Positions 1 to 11,494 of a DNA stretch of 64,000 nt are shown in pieces; position 1 is the first letter of the stretch, and every line of letters starts with the position of its first letter. A model generated the notes under the pieces. It had not been told where the DNA came from. It worked only from the letters and a program-made list of their open reading frames with translations, and made no database searches. The stretch is from Microdon myrmicae (taxonomy: Eukaryota > Arthropoda > Insecta > Diptera > Syrphidae): positions 63,298,211 through 63,362,210 of the forward strand of contig OZ007497.1 of assembly GCA_963931805.1 (NCBI GenBank), given 5' to 3'. Both the position numbers and the translations under genes were made by a program.

Positions 1-1167
1 TGTCCCATACTATCCGTGCCTTAGAGAATGGCAGCGAAGTCGATGTAACAACAACCGATTTGACCAAGAGCTTTGACAAAATCTCCCATAATCTCATCCC
101 CTTTGAACTATACTCCCTTTGGTTCGAACACTTATTGATTAAGTTGATATCTTTCTGTCTTAAGGCTCGAACCTATCGTATCAAATGCAGATCCTCCCTT
201 TCCAATCCTTTTCTCCCCACGCCAGGGGTTCCCCAGGGCAGTAATCTTGGACCCCTCCTCTTTATACATACCATTAAAGACATTGACTCCAATATCAAAT
301 ACTCACCCATCTCTTTCTACGCGGACGACACTAAACTTTACAAAATGATCCGCTCTCCTCACGACTCCTCACTTCTCCAAATGGATCTCGACAGCTTTTC
401 AACTTGGTGCCTTAACAACTGTCTCGAGAACAACGTTGTCAAATGTCACTCTATCACTTTCTCCCATAAACGCCCCCCCCCCCCCCTCCCGCACGTTTTA
501 TTTCTTCTTCCTCATATCATCTGTACCTTCGATTTCTGACCTCGGTATCTTATGTGATAGGGGCTTAACTTCATCCCGCATATTGATGACATTATCCCTA
601 AGGCCAACTCTGCCCCTGGAATGTGAAACGCTGGTTGAAGGAATTCTCTAATCCCTTCGTTTCTCTTTCTTTCGATCTCTATACATAGTTGTTGTCCGCC
701 CCCTTCTAGAATACGCCAGTCCAGGTCTGGCCTCTTCTTTGTTTGTCCCATATTCGTAGAATCGAAAGTATGCAACGTCGTTTTTTTTGCGTATTTCCCT
801 TCGTGGATTGAACTGGGAAAGTCCTCGGACTCTCTCCCCATACACAAGCTGTCTCCATCTTATAAACCTTAACACACTTGAAGAGCGCAGAATTCATGCT
901 GAGATCCTCTTTATCCACCGTCTTCTCACTGGCTCAATCAACTTCCCAATGATGCTCTCCTCCATGACACTCAACACTAACCCCCGTAGCCCGCGAAACC
1001 CCCCTCTCTCCCATTTGCCCGACCAGCACACTTCGCAAAGATCTAACGAACTCCTTTCACGAGTGCTGAGTTCGGCAAACTCTTACCCCACCTCCTTCGG
1101 CTTCAATCTCATCTCTCCTCCTCTCTTTCCCTCCCTGATCACGCCCACCCACCTTTTACACTCTTAA
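1..1167 (+). pseudogene. Jockey/CR1-like LINE reverse transcriptase fragment
   Basis: Remnant of a non-LTR retrotransposon pol that runs in from the left edge. The frame opening at base 3 carries a degenerate RT block A (TDLTKSFDKISH, normally DFxKAFD). It is followed by the block with GVPQGSNLGPLLF and by the catalytic box YADDTKLY near 320-345, then KCHSITFSHKR at 445-470. A poly-C run at 472-487 probably slipped the frame. Thereafter the C-terminal region continues in other frames to about 1167, including an IxRIESMQRR-type block near 750-790. No endonuclease is in the window. The (-) LINE at 48.6-50.25 kb shares the KCHSxTFSRKR block and is likely the same family. The clade assignment is inferred from motifs. 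Confidence 0.8.
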
Positions 1168-1179
1168 TACCCGCAACCA

Positions 1180-3600
1180 TTCCAACACCCCACCGCCCCT
1201 ATCCCCTGACCTTCCCCATCCTTCCGCTTACACGATCGTCCATCAATTCCGATAACAATTCTCCTAAACACCTCCCCCTCAAACGTGGCTAAGAGTTCAG
1301 AGTGCCTTTTATTGAGCACCCAGGTCTCGAATATGAGTACTGGTAAGACCATGGTCTTGTAAGGATGTTCTGGATAAATCTCGATAGTTAAAGAGCGCTG
1401 ATAGGCCATACGAGGCTTTGCTGGATTTGATCAGCCGTTCGCGTACTTCTTCTTCCATATTGTTATCGGCTGATATTATTGACCCAAGGGAGTTGAAGGA
1501 TTGCATTACTACAAATTCGTCCTCCGCTACCCTGATAGTTTGACCAACGTTAGGTCTTCTCTTCGTAGAAGTTGCAATAAGGTACTTTGTTTTAATTTGC
1601 AACAAAACATTAATGTGCAGTCCCAGTTTTTGTGCCGCCTGCTCGATCTGGGTGTAGGAGTCTTGTACAGCTGAATCGGATCTACCGATGATGTCGATAT
1701 CATATGCGTAGGGAAGTATCTGGCTGGAATTGGTGACAATAGTCCTTCTAGTGGTGACGCCAGAGTCACGGTTTGCTTTCTCCAACGCCAGGTTGAAGAG
1801 GAGGCAGGCCAGACCGTCTCCTTGTCGGAGTCCATTAAAGATGTTTATTGGTTTGGACAGCAATCCGGCTATTTTTATTTGTCTAGTTACGTTGGTCGTG
1901 GTCAACCTACAAAGTCGTATCAATTTGTTTGGAATGGCGAACTCTCTCATGGCATTATATATTTCTACACTGGCTATGCTGTCGTAGGCGACCTTAAAGT
2001 CTATAAATAGATGATATAATGGAATCTTAAATTCCAGGCATTTTTCCGTCGCCTGCCTAAGGGTGAATATCTGATCAATCGCTGATTTGCCTAGGATGAA
2101 CCCACATTGATATTGACAAATGATAACTTTAGCGTATGGGGCTATCTGGTCTTGTAGGATAGAGGAGAGTATCTTAAAGGCGATACTTAGCAATATTATA
2201 CCACTATAGTTGCTGCATACTGTGATATCTCCGTCCTTATGTATGGGGCAAATTATTCCGACGCAAATCTTCCGGCATATCCTCTTCCCCTTATGTGCAC
2301 GACGAACTCATGAATTGCGTGATATGAAGCTGTCCCTCCTTGTTTGATCAGATCAGCTGGAATGCCATCAGCTCCGGTGCCTTTATTTGGTTTGAGCTGT
2401 CTTATGATTTTTAATATTTCCTCAATGCTTGGTGGCAGCAGCATTTGGTCTCGATCTAGCATTGGTGGAGCCTCCATTTCTTCTGTGAGCTTATCATTTA
2501 GCAATTCAATGAAGTTAACTTCCCATCGCTCCAGTATGCCTGCAGGAACGGTGATCAGATTACCCTCTTTATCCCTGCAGTAAGTGCAGCGTGGTTTGTA
2601 CTGCGTCATACTGTGGATTATTTGGTAGACCTCGCTCTCTACTTTCCTCTATTTCACAGACTACATTTTTTCCCAGGTACTTTTATTTTGTCCGTGGAGT
2701 CTTTTTTCAGATCTTCTGAGCTCTTTGTATCCCCCCCTCTCGTCTCCTATGAGACTGCTGCATTGCCCGGTATGCAGCATTCTTGCGTTACGCTCCGATC
2801 TCTATGACTACTACCTAAGTTGGAGTTGGCAGTACTAATGACAGTATTCTTATGGTGTTTCCATTTCTCTTCTACGCCCGGCATTCTGGCCCCAGGACTT
2901 ACTCTCCTTCCATCGATCTCTTCGAGGGCGAGTCTTAACGCGGGACCAAAGGTGTTGCTGGTGTTCTCATTGCGTAAGGCAGCCATGTTGATTCGAATCT
3001 GATCCCGGATGGAGTACGTCTCCGTAACGCAATCCGCGCTCCGAAAACTGTACCAACAAGATAGTGATCCCAGACGACGTTGGCACCTCGGTACGTTCTT
3101 GCCGTCATCAGGCTCGAGGAGTGGCGGCGAACTATCAACGCGTGGTCAATTTGCTTGCGAGTGGCTCCATCAGGTGATACCCAGGTGGCTTTGCGGATAT
3201 CTTTACGCGGAAACCTGGTACTTGCAACGATCAAGTTTTTTGATGCTGTTAGTTCCATGATTCGTAGTCAATTGTCATTAGTGTTCTCATGCAAACTATA
3301 GGAACCTGCGTAGGGCCTGAAAACTGGCCCCTGGCATTTTGGCATTAAAATCACTAAGGACGATTTTCACTTCGTATTTTGGGTAGGCATTGCGGGCCCG
3401 TTCAAAGTTCTGGTAGAATTCTTTTTTTTCGTGATCAGGGGACTCCTCTGTAGGCGGTGAACGTTTATGAGGGTTATGTTCTTAAATTTGCCTCGCACGC
3501 GACAGCCTTATATTCGGTCAGGGCATCGGCCAGCTGCTATGTAGCTCGAGCGCTGTTTAGCGAGCGGACGTTTCATCAGAAAATTCTCAAATCGTTTAGC
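1180..3600 (-). pseudogene. RTE-like LINE, endonuclease plus reverse transcriptase, decayed
   Basis: Reading from high to low coordinates, an AP-like endonuclease comes first: CRVRGKFKNITLINVH near 3500-3450, then VLSDFNAKM near 3360-3330, then the IDHALI/WDHYLV block at about 3150-3050. Next is a linker with KPNKGTGADGIPADLIKQGG at 2410-2340. The RT follows with YQCGFILGKSAIDQIFTLRQ, LFIDFKVAYDSI and GLRQGDGLACLLFNLALEK (about 2120-1790). The catalytic box reads YAYDID instead of YADD, so one catalytic aspartate is lost. The C-terminal part, with PVLIFETWVLNKRHSELLATFE, lies in a shifted frame at 1390-1250. At least three frameshifts separate the pieces. Protein order and motifs fit the RTE clade; the exact ends are uncertain. 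Confidence 0.8.
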
Positions 3601-3607
3601 CATTTTT

Positions 3608-3706
3608 GTTTCGGTGGTCGTCGTCGTGTATCCGGTCCATATCCGACGCTTGATAGTTTGTCCGTAATAATTTGTTTTTCCGGGCAAGGTTATTAGCCGT
3701 GCGGCA
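3608..3706 (-). repeat. Divergent SINE body (degenerate copy)
   Basis: Read on the minus strand this matches the copy at 4275-4404 closely from GCCGCACGGCTAATAACC through GGACCGGATAC. It also matches more loosely the body of the tRNA-Asp SINE found six times elsewhere in the window. It lacks the tRNA-like head and ends in an ACGACGACG-type tail, then runs straight into endonuclease-coding sequence of the RTE-like LINE. Either a SINE landed in the LINE, or the SINE body was borrowed from a LINE. Confidence 0.5.
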
Positions 3707-4274
3707 ACCTTTCTCAGGATGTCGCTGCAATTATTGGTTCACTACTTGGCGGGTGCCAAAGTAGATATACATGGATGTCACATGGAGACTACAAGTCACT
3801 TAAATAGTACAGGGACAAGGATTGTCTTCTTTGTATACTAATCTCATATTTTGTTTGCACCCAAATTATAAGTGCAATATCACTAAGAAGCAATTGCATG
3901 GAAACGATACAATAAGATGCAGAAAATATGCTTGCTATCGTTGATCGTAGATCGGCACTTGTATAAACATAAGTTGCTAAGCATCTTGATCTGCACACAG
4001 CTCATTTTTTTATTTATTTACATTTCACTTATTGTTAATCTAAGCAATCTTATAAAATTATTCTTTGTTTTATGTATAAAGTCATACTTAGTTTATTATT
4101 ATAGTTGTTTGTTTTTTTTTTTTAATTTTTTAATATAGTCTTATTTATAATTTTTAATTAGGTTTTAGAATGTGGGAAACATATGTTAAATGGTAATTTA
4201 TATAATTAGTTATTGATATTTATAAATAAAAAAAAGAAACTTTAATATAATTAAGACTAAGTAAAATTAACTTA
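3707..4274. other. AT-rich spacer, no gene seen
   Basis: Very AT-rich DNA with T-runs (for example 4090-4140) and no coding, RNA or repeat structure that I can support. Confidence 0.5.
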
Positions 4275-4404
4275 CTGCCGCAAGGCTAATAACTTTGCCC
4301 GGAAAAACACATTATTATGGACAATTTAACAAGTCTCGGATAAGGACCGGATACCGGTGGCGAGACCGGACCCCGGTTGTAGTGCTGATGATGATGATGA
4401 AGAT
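4275..4404 (+). repeat. Divergent SINE copy, headless
   Basis: Resembles the body and tail of the tRNA-Asp SINE: GCAAGGCTAATAACTTTGCC, CGGAAAAACACATTATTATGG, AATTTAACAAG and finally GGTTGTAGTGCTGATGATGATG. It lacks the tRNA-like head. Several indels against the main family, shared with 3608-3706, suggest a separate subfamily. No clean target-site duplication is visible. Confidence 0.65.
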
Positions 4405-6320
4405 GAAAACTAGCTTACAGTTGAACATTTGATGACCAAGTAAAGGCATGTGCTTTCCATTACCACGAATCACAGTCCATTGACTGACAACGGCCTGGTC
4501 AGAACCCACACGTCCTGATTGTGGGCAACTATATACTAGTCTCAGCCCAATAAAGCCACCAATATTTTTTTTCTATAAGTCTTTCGATGTCATTCTCATT
4601 TCTTTTAGGTTTGCCGGACAGCTAAGGTAATAAACAAGTACCGGCAACGCTAACATCGTAATAGCTGTTACAAGATAAAGTGTTTTTAAAAATTTGATTT
4701 CTGATCGCTTCTAATAGATAGTGAATGAATGTAAATGTGGATCTCATTATTTACGATTAATTTTATTTAATAGAACCGAGTCACAGTCAATTTTACTTTC
4801 CATCAGTCACCATCAATTATATTCCCACTGAACCACGGTCGGCGAACTCAAATCCGAAAGTAATTTTAAAAATCCAATAAAATTATCTGTCACGAGCTCG
4901 TTAATTAAAAGTCATCAACCCCATCAACTTCATTCCAGTTGATCCGTCGATAATCTCAACTGGTATGCTCTGTGTAATTCAGAGTGTCTTTCTTCAATAA
5001 AACCTGCAAAGCGCCATCATCCATACAAATCGTCACGCGCTAACAATGTGTCTGGGTGTGTTAATCCTTTGGAGCGCTGTAAATCTAAAAGTGGCACGTT
5101 ATGAAAATTATTATATCGCATATCTGCTCCTGCAAGGTATGAGAATTCATCGGCAAGGGATATTCATTCAAATGTTTTTCAAGATTTTAATTTAGCCTTG
5201 TAGCCGGTGTGCAGCAAATTAATTACAAATGCTTTTGGAATCCGTACCCAAAGACGCCTTCCATTGTTGATCCTTCTGCTTCTCGCGTTTATTGTTTTCG
5301 AACTTGTTGGTTTTTCGTTGTTGTTTTTTATCTACTCCTCCTCATAGATGGAAACATTCTGCACCGATGCGATGGCAAATTAACCACGGTAGACATTTAT
5401 TTTGTATCCTTGGCATATAGGCACGTTCTTTTTTTCACACATGCTCGAACGAAGCCTGAGGGTGGGAGGTTGAGTGATGGTTAGCAACCAAAGTGTTTTC
5501 CCTTAAGGATAACCAGGTATCTCGGCAATCTGTTACTAGTCGTATTTCTATAGGTGCAATGAATCCAGGTAAAGAGTAGCTCTGAAGACGCATTGTTCAT
5601 ATCCCGGACGGATATAGAAGGCACATTTACAAGCTCAACTAAATTGTATGGTATCAATTTGTCGAGATTGCTATGGTAAACAGGCAACGGAGTAGATAGG
5701 CGTTTCAAATAAAAACTAACATATGATCAAAAGGGGCACAATGACGGGTGTTTACGGGAAAAAGGTATATAAGCGTGTATGTTCAAGAGTTACGAACAGG
5801 AAAAAGGAAGTAACTCTTCCGGAGAGGTTATTTGGGTATAGAAATATGTAGAATAAATATGTCTATTATTTGATGTTGGTAGATGGAGTTTCGCAAAAAG
5901 GATGTAAGTCATTTTGTGTATTTTCCTGTTGCCGTGGGGGTATATTCTAAAATCATTTTCTTTCTTTCTTTTTTTTTTCAATGTTTTAATGAACTGTTTG
6001 GGATGAACTGTATTCTTTTGAAACAACTGTTCTCCATCTTTTGTTGCTAAAACAGTCAAACAAGAGAGTAATCTGTAAGCAGGGATATTATTAATTGCCT
6101 TTAAGGCAAACTAGCTTCTTATTTAGTACTCTACTAACATACTAAACCCTTGTACATTTTTTTTTGGGTTGTGATTTGTTTTTTATATTTTTTTAAATTC
6201 TACATTTTATTTAGTTTGGGATTTATATCAACAAAATCCAACAGTGATCCAGAAACTCGATAGAACCACCAAGTAGTGCTTTCAGGTTTTTTAAAGGCCA
6301 TATTTCACTTCAGCCCGGTC
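4405..6320. other. Unassigned intergenic sequence
   Basis: No recognisable gene. Short open frames here (for example 5209-5484 and 5790-6059) have no family motif and look like chance frames in AT-rich DNA. Confidence 0.4.
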
Positions 6321-6332
6321 AGGAATACATTT

Positions 6333-6529
6333 CATCATCATCGGCACTACAACCGGGAACCGGTCTTGGCCTTATTTAGCAAGTCCTGGGGCTTGTTAAA
6401 TTTTCCATAATGATTTGTTTTTTCCGGGCAAGGTCATTAGTCTTGCGCCAGAGGCTCCCCGACGGGGAATCGAATCCCGATCTCCCGCATGACAGACGGG
6501 TATACTAACCACTATACTATCGAGGAGCT
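6333..6529 (-). mobile_element. tRNA-Asp-derived SINE, full length
   Basis: On the minus strand it begins GCTCCTCGATAGTATAGTGG and continues through a tRNA-Asp-like head with anticodon position GTC. A body of about 110 nt follows (GCGCAAGACTAATGACCTTG, then TTTAACAAGCC), ending in GGTTGTAGTGCCGATGATGATG. The copy is flanked by a perfect 12-bp duplication, AGGAATACATTT, at 6321-6332 and 6530-6541. That is the signature of LINE-machinery (target-primed) insertion. The B box is slightly degraded (GATTCGATTCC). Confidence 0.9.
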
Positions 6530-6634
6530 AGGAATACATTTACCAGCGGCAAAATAATTTGGAGAGAGAAACCTTTTTTTTTTTTAATCATCCAAGGGGT
6601 TTACTCCTCTATTGTACTGCCCCGTGCCTCTAGC

Positions 6635-7600
6635 ATGCACGATTCACTGAGTTGTCCAGTACGTCACAACACTTCGCCTACATACTAAAACACACCCCTG
6701 CATCTTCTACCACTCTCCCCGCCGGACTGAGCGGTTCCTGTTAATGTGTGAGCTGCGATCATTGTAATGAAGGTGTTGACGTTGGTTACCAACTTTGTGA
6801 TGTGGTGCCGCGGCCTTCCAAGAGTGAGTGTCAGTCTTTTCACTCATTTTCTGCAGATGTTTCTCTAAAGACAACCTGTTGCCGAGGGTAGCTCCAAGAT
6901 ATGTCATAGAGTAACGTGTCCTTCTATTTTTATGTCTGCCTTTTTCCAGCTGTTTATTTAAACTGCCTCCATGTTATATGCAGATACATTCAATCTGGCC
7001 ATATCTAGCCAGCATTTGAAGTTCTGGAATGTATTCTCGAAGAATTCTAGGTATTAAGTTATAGGCTCTATCACCTACGTGCTTTTTACTCCTTCTGGAA
7101 CATTGACTCTGAACACACCGTCATACACGATATTCTATAACAATGGTCCCAGTACAGACTCCTAAGGCACGTCTGCTGTTATTTAATATTTTTTTCGCTT
7201 CTCATCGGAGTCATAAAGCAGTGTTCTATCAGCGATACAACTGGCTGTTGTATGCCCTAAGTAGGGTGAGACTTGTATACTGCCCAAGGTTTGTACACTG
7301 TAATGCCAGTTGACCGTCTTGAATGCGTATTTGACATCTATTGGTAATACCACGCAGTATTTTTTGGCTGCTTCTAGCAATTGTATTCAGGCTATGACGT
7401 TGTGGGCGATGTCGCGTACAATAGATACTTCTGTACCAATTGATCTACCTTTTCTATGCCCATATTGGCTTTCAGAGATTGCCGGTGTTCTCTTAGCATT
7501 TGTTCCTGGCGCGTGACCATTATTCGTTCAAACAGTTTCCCTGTTGTGTTAAGCATGCACAGTAGTACGACGGCGCTTCTGGTAGCTTGGCATTTATAGC
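6635..7600 (-). pseudogene. R1-like LINE reverse transcriptase fragment
   Basis: On the minus strand, decayed RT segments appear in order. The first is GHRKGRSIGTEVSIVRDIAHN (near 7460-7400), followed by CVVLPIDVKYAFKTVNW with SCIADRTLLYD (7350-7200). Next is an SVLGPLL-stop-NIVYDGVF block (about 7160-7095), and last YLGATLGNRLSLEKHLQKM (6905-6850). The xVKxAF and SVLGPLLxNxxYDGV signatures resemble the R1 clade. Stops and frameshifts are frequent. The last 80 bp, 6635-6720, repeat at 8052-8140, where a second R1-like 3' end lies. Confidence 0.7.
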
Positions 7601-8051
7601 GATGACCTCATGCCGCTTTTTTTCTCATCGTTGAGGAAAATGTTTTGTTTGGAGGAAGGTGGTGAAAAAGCTTCTGAAGACTTTTTAAGTGAAAAAGTCG
7701 TCACCACCCAGTCCTTGCTATATATCATATACTATGACCTTTACTGCAATAAGCACCTCTTCGATGGTCACTGGAGTTATTGCTTTTTCACTGATGTTCC
7801 ATTCTTCTCATGCTCTCGCATCTTCACACGGCGGAAGAGACCAGCAATGATTCTGTACATACCACGTTTTTGCTCTTTTGCAATATCCTGCTTTTGTTTT
7901 CTCTTCACTACTATCCTATAGGCGTTACCCATTGAGTTATTATTTAATACATCCCTTAGAGCGCAGAACGCTTCCTATATAGTTTTGTGTATCATATTCG
8001 TCAACTTCCTTCGTTTCTCAACGAATTCCGCATGTTTTGTTTTAATGTTAT

Positions 8052-8302
8052 GCATGCACGATTCACTGAGTACCACAGTACGTCACAACACTTCGCCTAC
8101 ATACTAAAACACACCCCTGTATCTTCGACCATTCTCCCCGCATGACTAACTTTGGGATTTCATTCGCGTGGCTGGTCAGCTCTTTAGGCTGGTTTCCTAT
8201 TGCTCTCTGCGACTTCTCGTCTTGCTCTTTCGAGTTCGCGTAACTTATTCTACAATAGATTATTAGAGTGCAGATATCGGTGCAGCACTTCACTGACAGC
8301 AT
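8052..8302 (-). pseudogene. R1-like LINE C-terminal fragment
   Basis: A 79-codon minus-strand frame with RGEWSKIQGCVLVCRRSVVTYCGTQ. Its 3' part (8052-8140) is about 90% identical by eye to 6635-6720, so both are 3' ends of one LINE family. The copy looks like a short 5'-truncated insertion or a fragment. Confidence 0.55.
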
Positions 8303-8426
8303 CTTATAGTGTGCAAGGTTCAGGAGATTGTTTCTTCATGGGGTGAAGCGGCTGTATATAAAAACTACATGTCCTCCTCCTCCATAGAGAAGTGAACTGT
8401 CAAGTCCAAAACGGTTTTGGTGTTTT

Positions 8427-9868
8427 TGTGGCGGTTCTGCCAAACTGCACTGTCTACTTACCCGAAGAACCCACATAACTACAACGCAACCTTCATAGTT
8501 TTCTGCTAATGTAATCGCATTAGCACCTATAAATGGTTTACGCAACAAATTTATCAAACGTATTCAGCTAAAAGCTCCTGGAAGAGAATTCTTACCTTCA
8601 CTCATTTATTCGAATTCAAAATTCCCCATAAGAATTATGTTCCAAACTTCATTAATCCCAAGCCCCATTCGGCACCTTCGGTTGCCAGGCAAATCTCAAT
8701 CTTATAGACGCATTTTCCCTAGTTGAATTCCTGAAAACAAAACAATTTGGTTTACATACAATGTAACCACATATTCAGGGAATCTTAACCTTGATTTGGC
8801 TATTCCCAGCCTTACATGTGTACAAAAATGTCTTACATACACATTGGCTTGCGATTCCATTGTCCAACGGCCAAAACGGCTTGTTTGTTCAGCTGGAATA
8901 TACCCGACTACGATCCCTCGTCTAAATGAATAAACAATCACCAATTTCGTTCTTTGCCATAAACGAATTACCCTGCATATACAAATGCAAGCAAGGGGTT
9001 CGTTTCGGCTAGCGACCCAAGATACGATATACAATTTTCATTGTATAAAGTATTGTAATCCATTAGACCTTTCTCTAATGGCTATTTGTCTATTTACACA
9101 AGCGCATCACTCATCAAAGACTTTTATGATGCCCTCGTCCCATCTTTTCTTTTAGCACATTACCCCGATGCGTTGCCGTCTATTTATTTAGCCGCAATGC
9201 TCATTCATAAACAATGATCTATACGATCCCTTTGTTCCTTTTACCTCGTTTCAGGTTTCGTTTATCCTTTGCTAAATGCATCGATAAACACGGTGATGTG
9301 TACGATCACACACGCACACCACTGCGTGCCACAGATCGCCTTCCATTGGTCACTGGTCAAAGGAAATTTCATTTCCTTTTCACCACACCACCAAACTCAC
9401 CCCGAACGAGGGTTGAATCATTGAGTCATTTTTCAACATCCAGCCGTGACCGTTCCGGCTCCCCGATGCGTACGGGGACGCGTACATACCCAGAGTCTTA
9501 CTTAAACTGGAGTCGTGTTGCGTAAACGTTATCTAAACTTGCCGTATATACGATGTGAACATATAAATTAAGTGAATATTAACAACAATTTGCGTTTACC
9601 TTCGAAACTTAACAAATACATCGCCGCGGCAGAAACACCAGTAGTAAAGTAAAAATAAATTTAGTTGTTATATAAAATAAAGCAAATCATAATAGCACAA
9701 ATAGGGCGTTTTATTGTTCCCGTGCTGTGTCCGCTCGTTATTTTGAACTCAGTGACTGTTGGTGAGCATTTTCGCGGCATTTCTCAGTATTGTTTCATCA
9801 GCAAACAGTTCGTGGGACGGAGTAGAACCCCGTGTCGTACGCCGGCACCACGACTTCGTATCCCCACA
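8427..9868 (+). mobile_element. Solo LTR of a Ty3/gypsy-like element (family 4)
   Basis: Starts TGTGGCGGTTCTGCC and ends ...TCCCCACA. TTTT lies on both sides (8423-8426 and 9869-9872), which fits a 4-bp duplication, though in T-rich sequence. The first kilobase aligns by eye with the LTR starting at 29380, including TAATGTAATCGCATTAGCACC and GAGAATTCTTACC. The last 40 bp carry GTGTCGTACGCCGGCACC, a motif shared with the ends of other LTRs here. A hairpin lies at 8587-8636, 160 nt in. No internal region or second LTR is adjacent. Confidence 0.75.
8587..8636. other. LTR hairpin, family 4 copy 1
   Basis: AATTCTTA at 8587-8594 pairs with TAAGAATT at 8629-8636, 160 nt from the LTR start. The same structure has a 10-bp perfect stem in the 29380 copy. 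Confidence 0.6.
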
Positions 9869-10390
9869 TTTTCGATATCGTCCATGCCCCAACAACAATT
9901 ACTTACTTATCCGGACTTCTACGGGTTCTCGTATTCCTTCTTGTGTGCCATATGATCACAGAAGCTTCCCATACTTTCAGCTTTATTGGTGCCATTCCAC
10001 CAGACACTCGAGGTATACTCAGCTAGGATATCTATGAGGAGTAATCCCACTATGACAAATGTTATTTTGTTGGTAATCGACCTGGCGGCGTCAGTCGGCA
10101 TATAGTCTTTAATGCGCAAAATCTCTCACCATTTTCTTTAATTGTTTTGTTCGTGGATCGTCTGACCGTAGTGGCGCGGAATACGCTACCCTTGACAGGA
10201 TAATTTAAATTTACTATATTCTGTTCCATTCCAGGGGTGTTTGAAAATGAGTTAGGGTTGCTTGTACATCTGCGGCTTTTTTGCGTGTATACTTGTATTC
10301 TATACGTGAGACGTGTATACTCTACATGAGACTTATATCTTTTAGTCGATTGTCGGCCTAACTCCCAAGTATCATATAGTCCTTTGAACT
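9869..10390. other. Unassigned sequence
   Basis: No supportable gene. It lies between the solo LTR and the R1-like scrap. Confidence 0.4.
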
Positions 10391-10468
10391 TATGGTCTGA
10401 TTTCTGATCTGGAAGTTAACATATTCCACATGGTTTCGGCTAGCTAGTTCTAGTTTAGCCGGTTGTAG

Positions 10469-10651
10469 CTAGTCTTTAATCAATTTAGTTGATTTATTAG
10501 TGGGCGCTTCCACCTCGCTAATATGCTTTTCAACTTTATGTCGTCTGCCGATTTCCACTCCTTGTATTAGTTTTGTTTGTAACACTCCGTTGTACCAAAT
10601 ATTCCACAGGAGTGGACCATGTACAGAACCTTGAAAAGCTTCTGCTGACAC
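10469..10651 (-). pseudogene. R1-like reverse transcriptase scrap
   Basis: A 60-codon minus-strand frame holds FQGSVHGPLLWNIWYNGVLQ, the RT block just before the catalytic box in R1-type LINEs (canonical P/FQGSVLGPLLWN). Nothing of the flanking RT domains is readable around it. It is a small fragment abutting the RTE-like piece on the other strand. Confidence 0.6.
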
Positions 10652-11350
10652 ATCCTAAAACGAAATACATGATTATGGCGAGAGCAGGTGAACCCCAGAG
10701 ATCAGGAGCAAGATATTTGAAAATGTCAAAGAATTTAAATACCTGGGAACAATACTGACGAGCAGTAACGAAATGTCGAAGGAAATTAACAAAAGACTGC
10801 ATTCTGGCAACGCTAGTTGGCATGCAGTCAGTAAACTGCTGAAATCCAAACTGCTATCACGTAATATAAACCTCGGGGTCTATAGAACCATAATCTTGCC
10901 GATTGTTTTATACGGATGCGAAACATGGGCTCTCACAAAACGGGAAGAAAACAAATTCCGCGTATTCGAGAATAAAGTCCTAAGGGGTATCTTTGGCGGC
11001 AAATATGACGAGGAGGCAGAACAATGGAGGAAACTCCGCAACCAGAAATTGGAAAAGCTATACCGCAAACCCACAATAGTGAGAGTAATCAAGTCGCGAA
11101 GATTAAGATCGGCCGGACACGTGGCGCGAATGGGCAACGACAGGGCCGTGCGGAGAATTCTTGACGGTAGACCAACGGGAAAGAGACCAGTAGGACGGCC
11201 GCGACGGAGATGGGAGGACAAGGTTAGGTTTGACCTTGAGGAGATCGGATCAGATGGTCAAGTGTGGAAGGAGGGCGCACGGGGCAGGGAACAATGGCGG
11301 AGTCGAGTCGGTGAGGTCATGGACTTTCGGTTTCCTACAGGCCAATAAAT
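10628..11350 (+). pseudogene. RTE-like LINE 3' end (RT C-terminal region)
   Basis: A 191-codon open frame at 10773-11348 encodes the conserved region after the RT of RTE-like LINEs. It shows VYRTIILPIVLYGCETWALT, FRVFENKVLRGIFG, then RRLRSAGHVARMGNDRAVRR and LDGRPTGKRPVGRPRRRWED. About 145 bp more lies upstream in a shifted frame (LLLTHPKTKYMIMA). The endonuclease and RT core are absent, so this is a typical 5'-truncated insertion. It ends GGTTTCCTACAGGCCAATAAATAG and passes directly into a (TA)n tract. The element at 50955-52315 is a family relative. Confidence 0.85.
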
Positions 11351-11352
11351 AG

Positions 11353-11353
<1 letters not shown>

Positions 11354-11449
<96 letters not shown>

Positions 11450-11466
11450 TTATTTATTTATATATA
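11354..11466. repeat. (TA)n microsatellite at LINE 3' end
   Basis: About 110 bp of TA dinucleotides with interspersed TTTA units. It begins directly after AATAAATAGTATG of the RTE-like LINE, so it is best read as an expanded LINE tail. Confidence 0.85.
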
Positions 11467-11494
11467 AACAGATAATATTACATGGTAATTGCGA

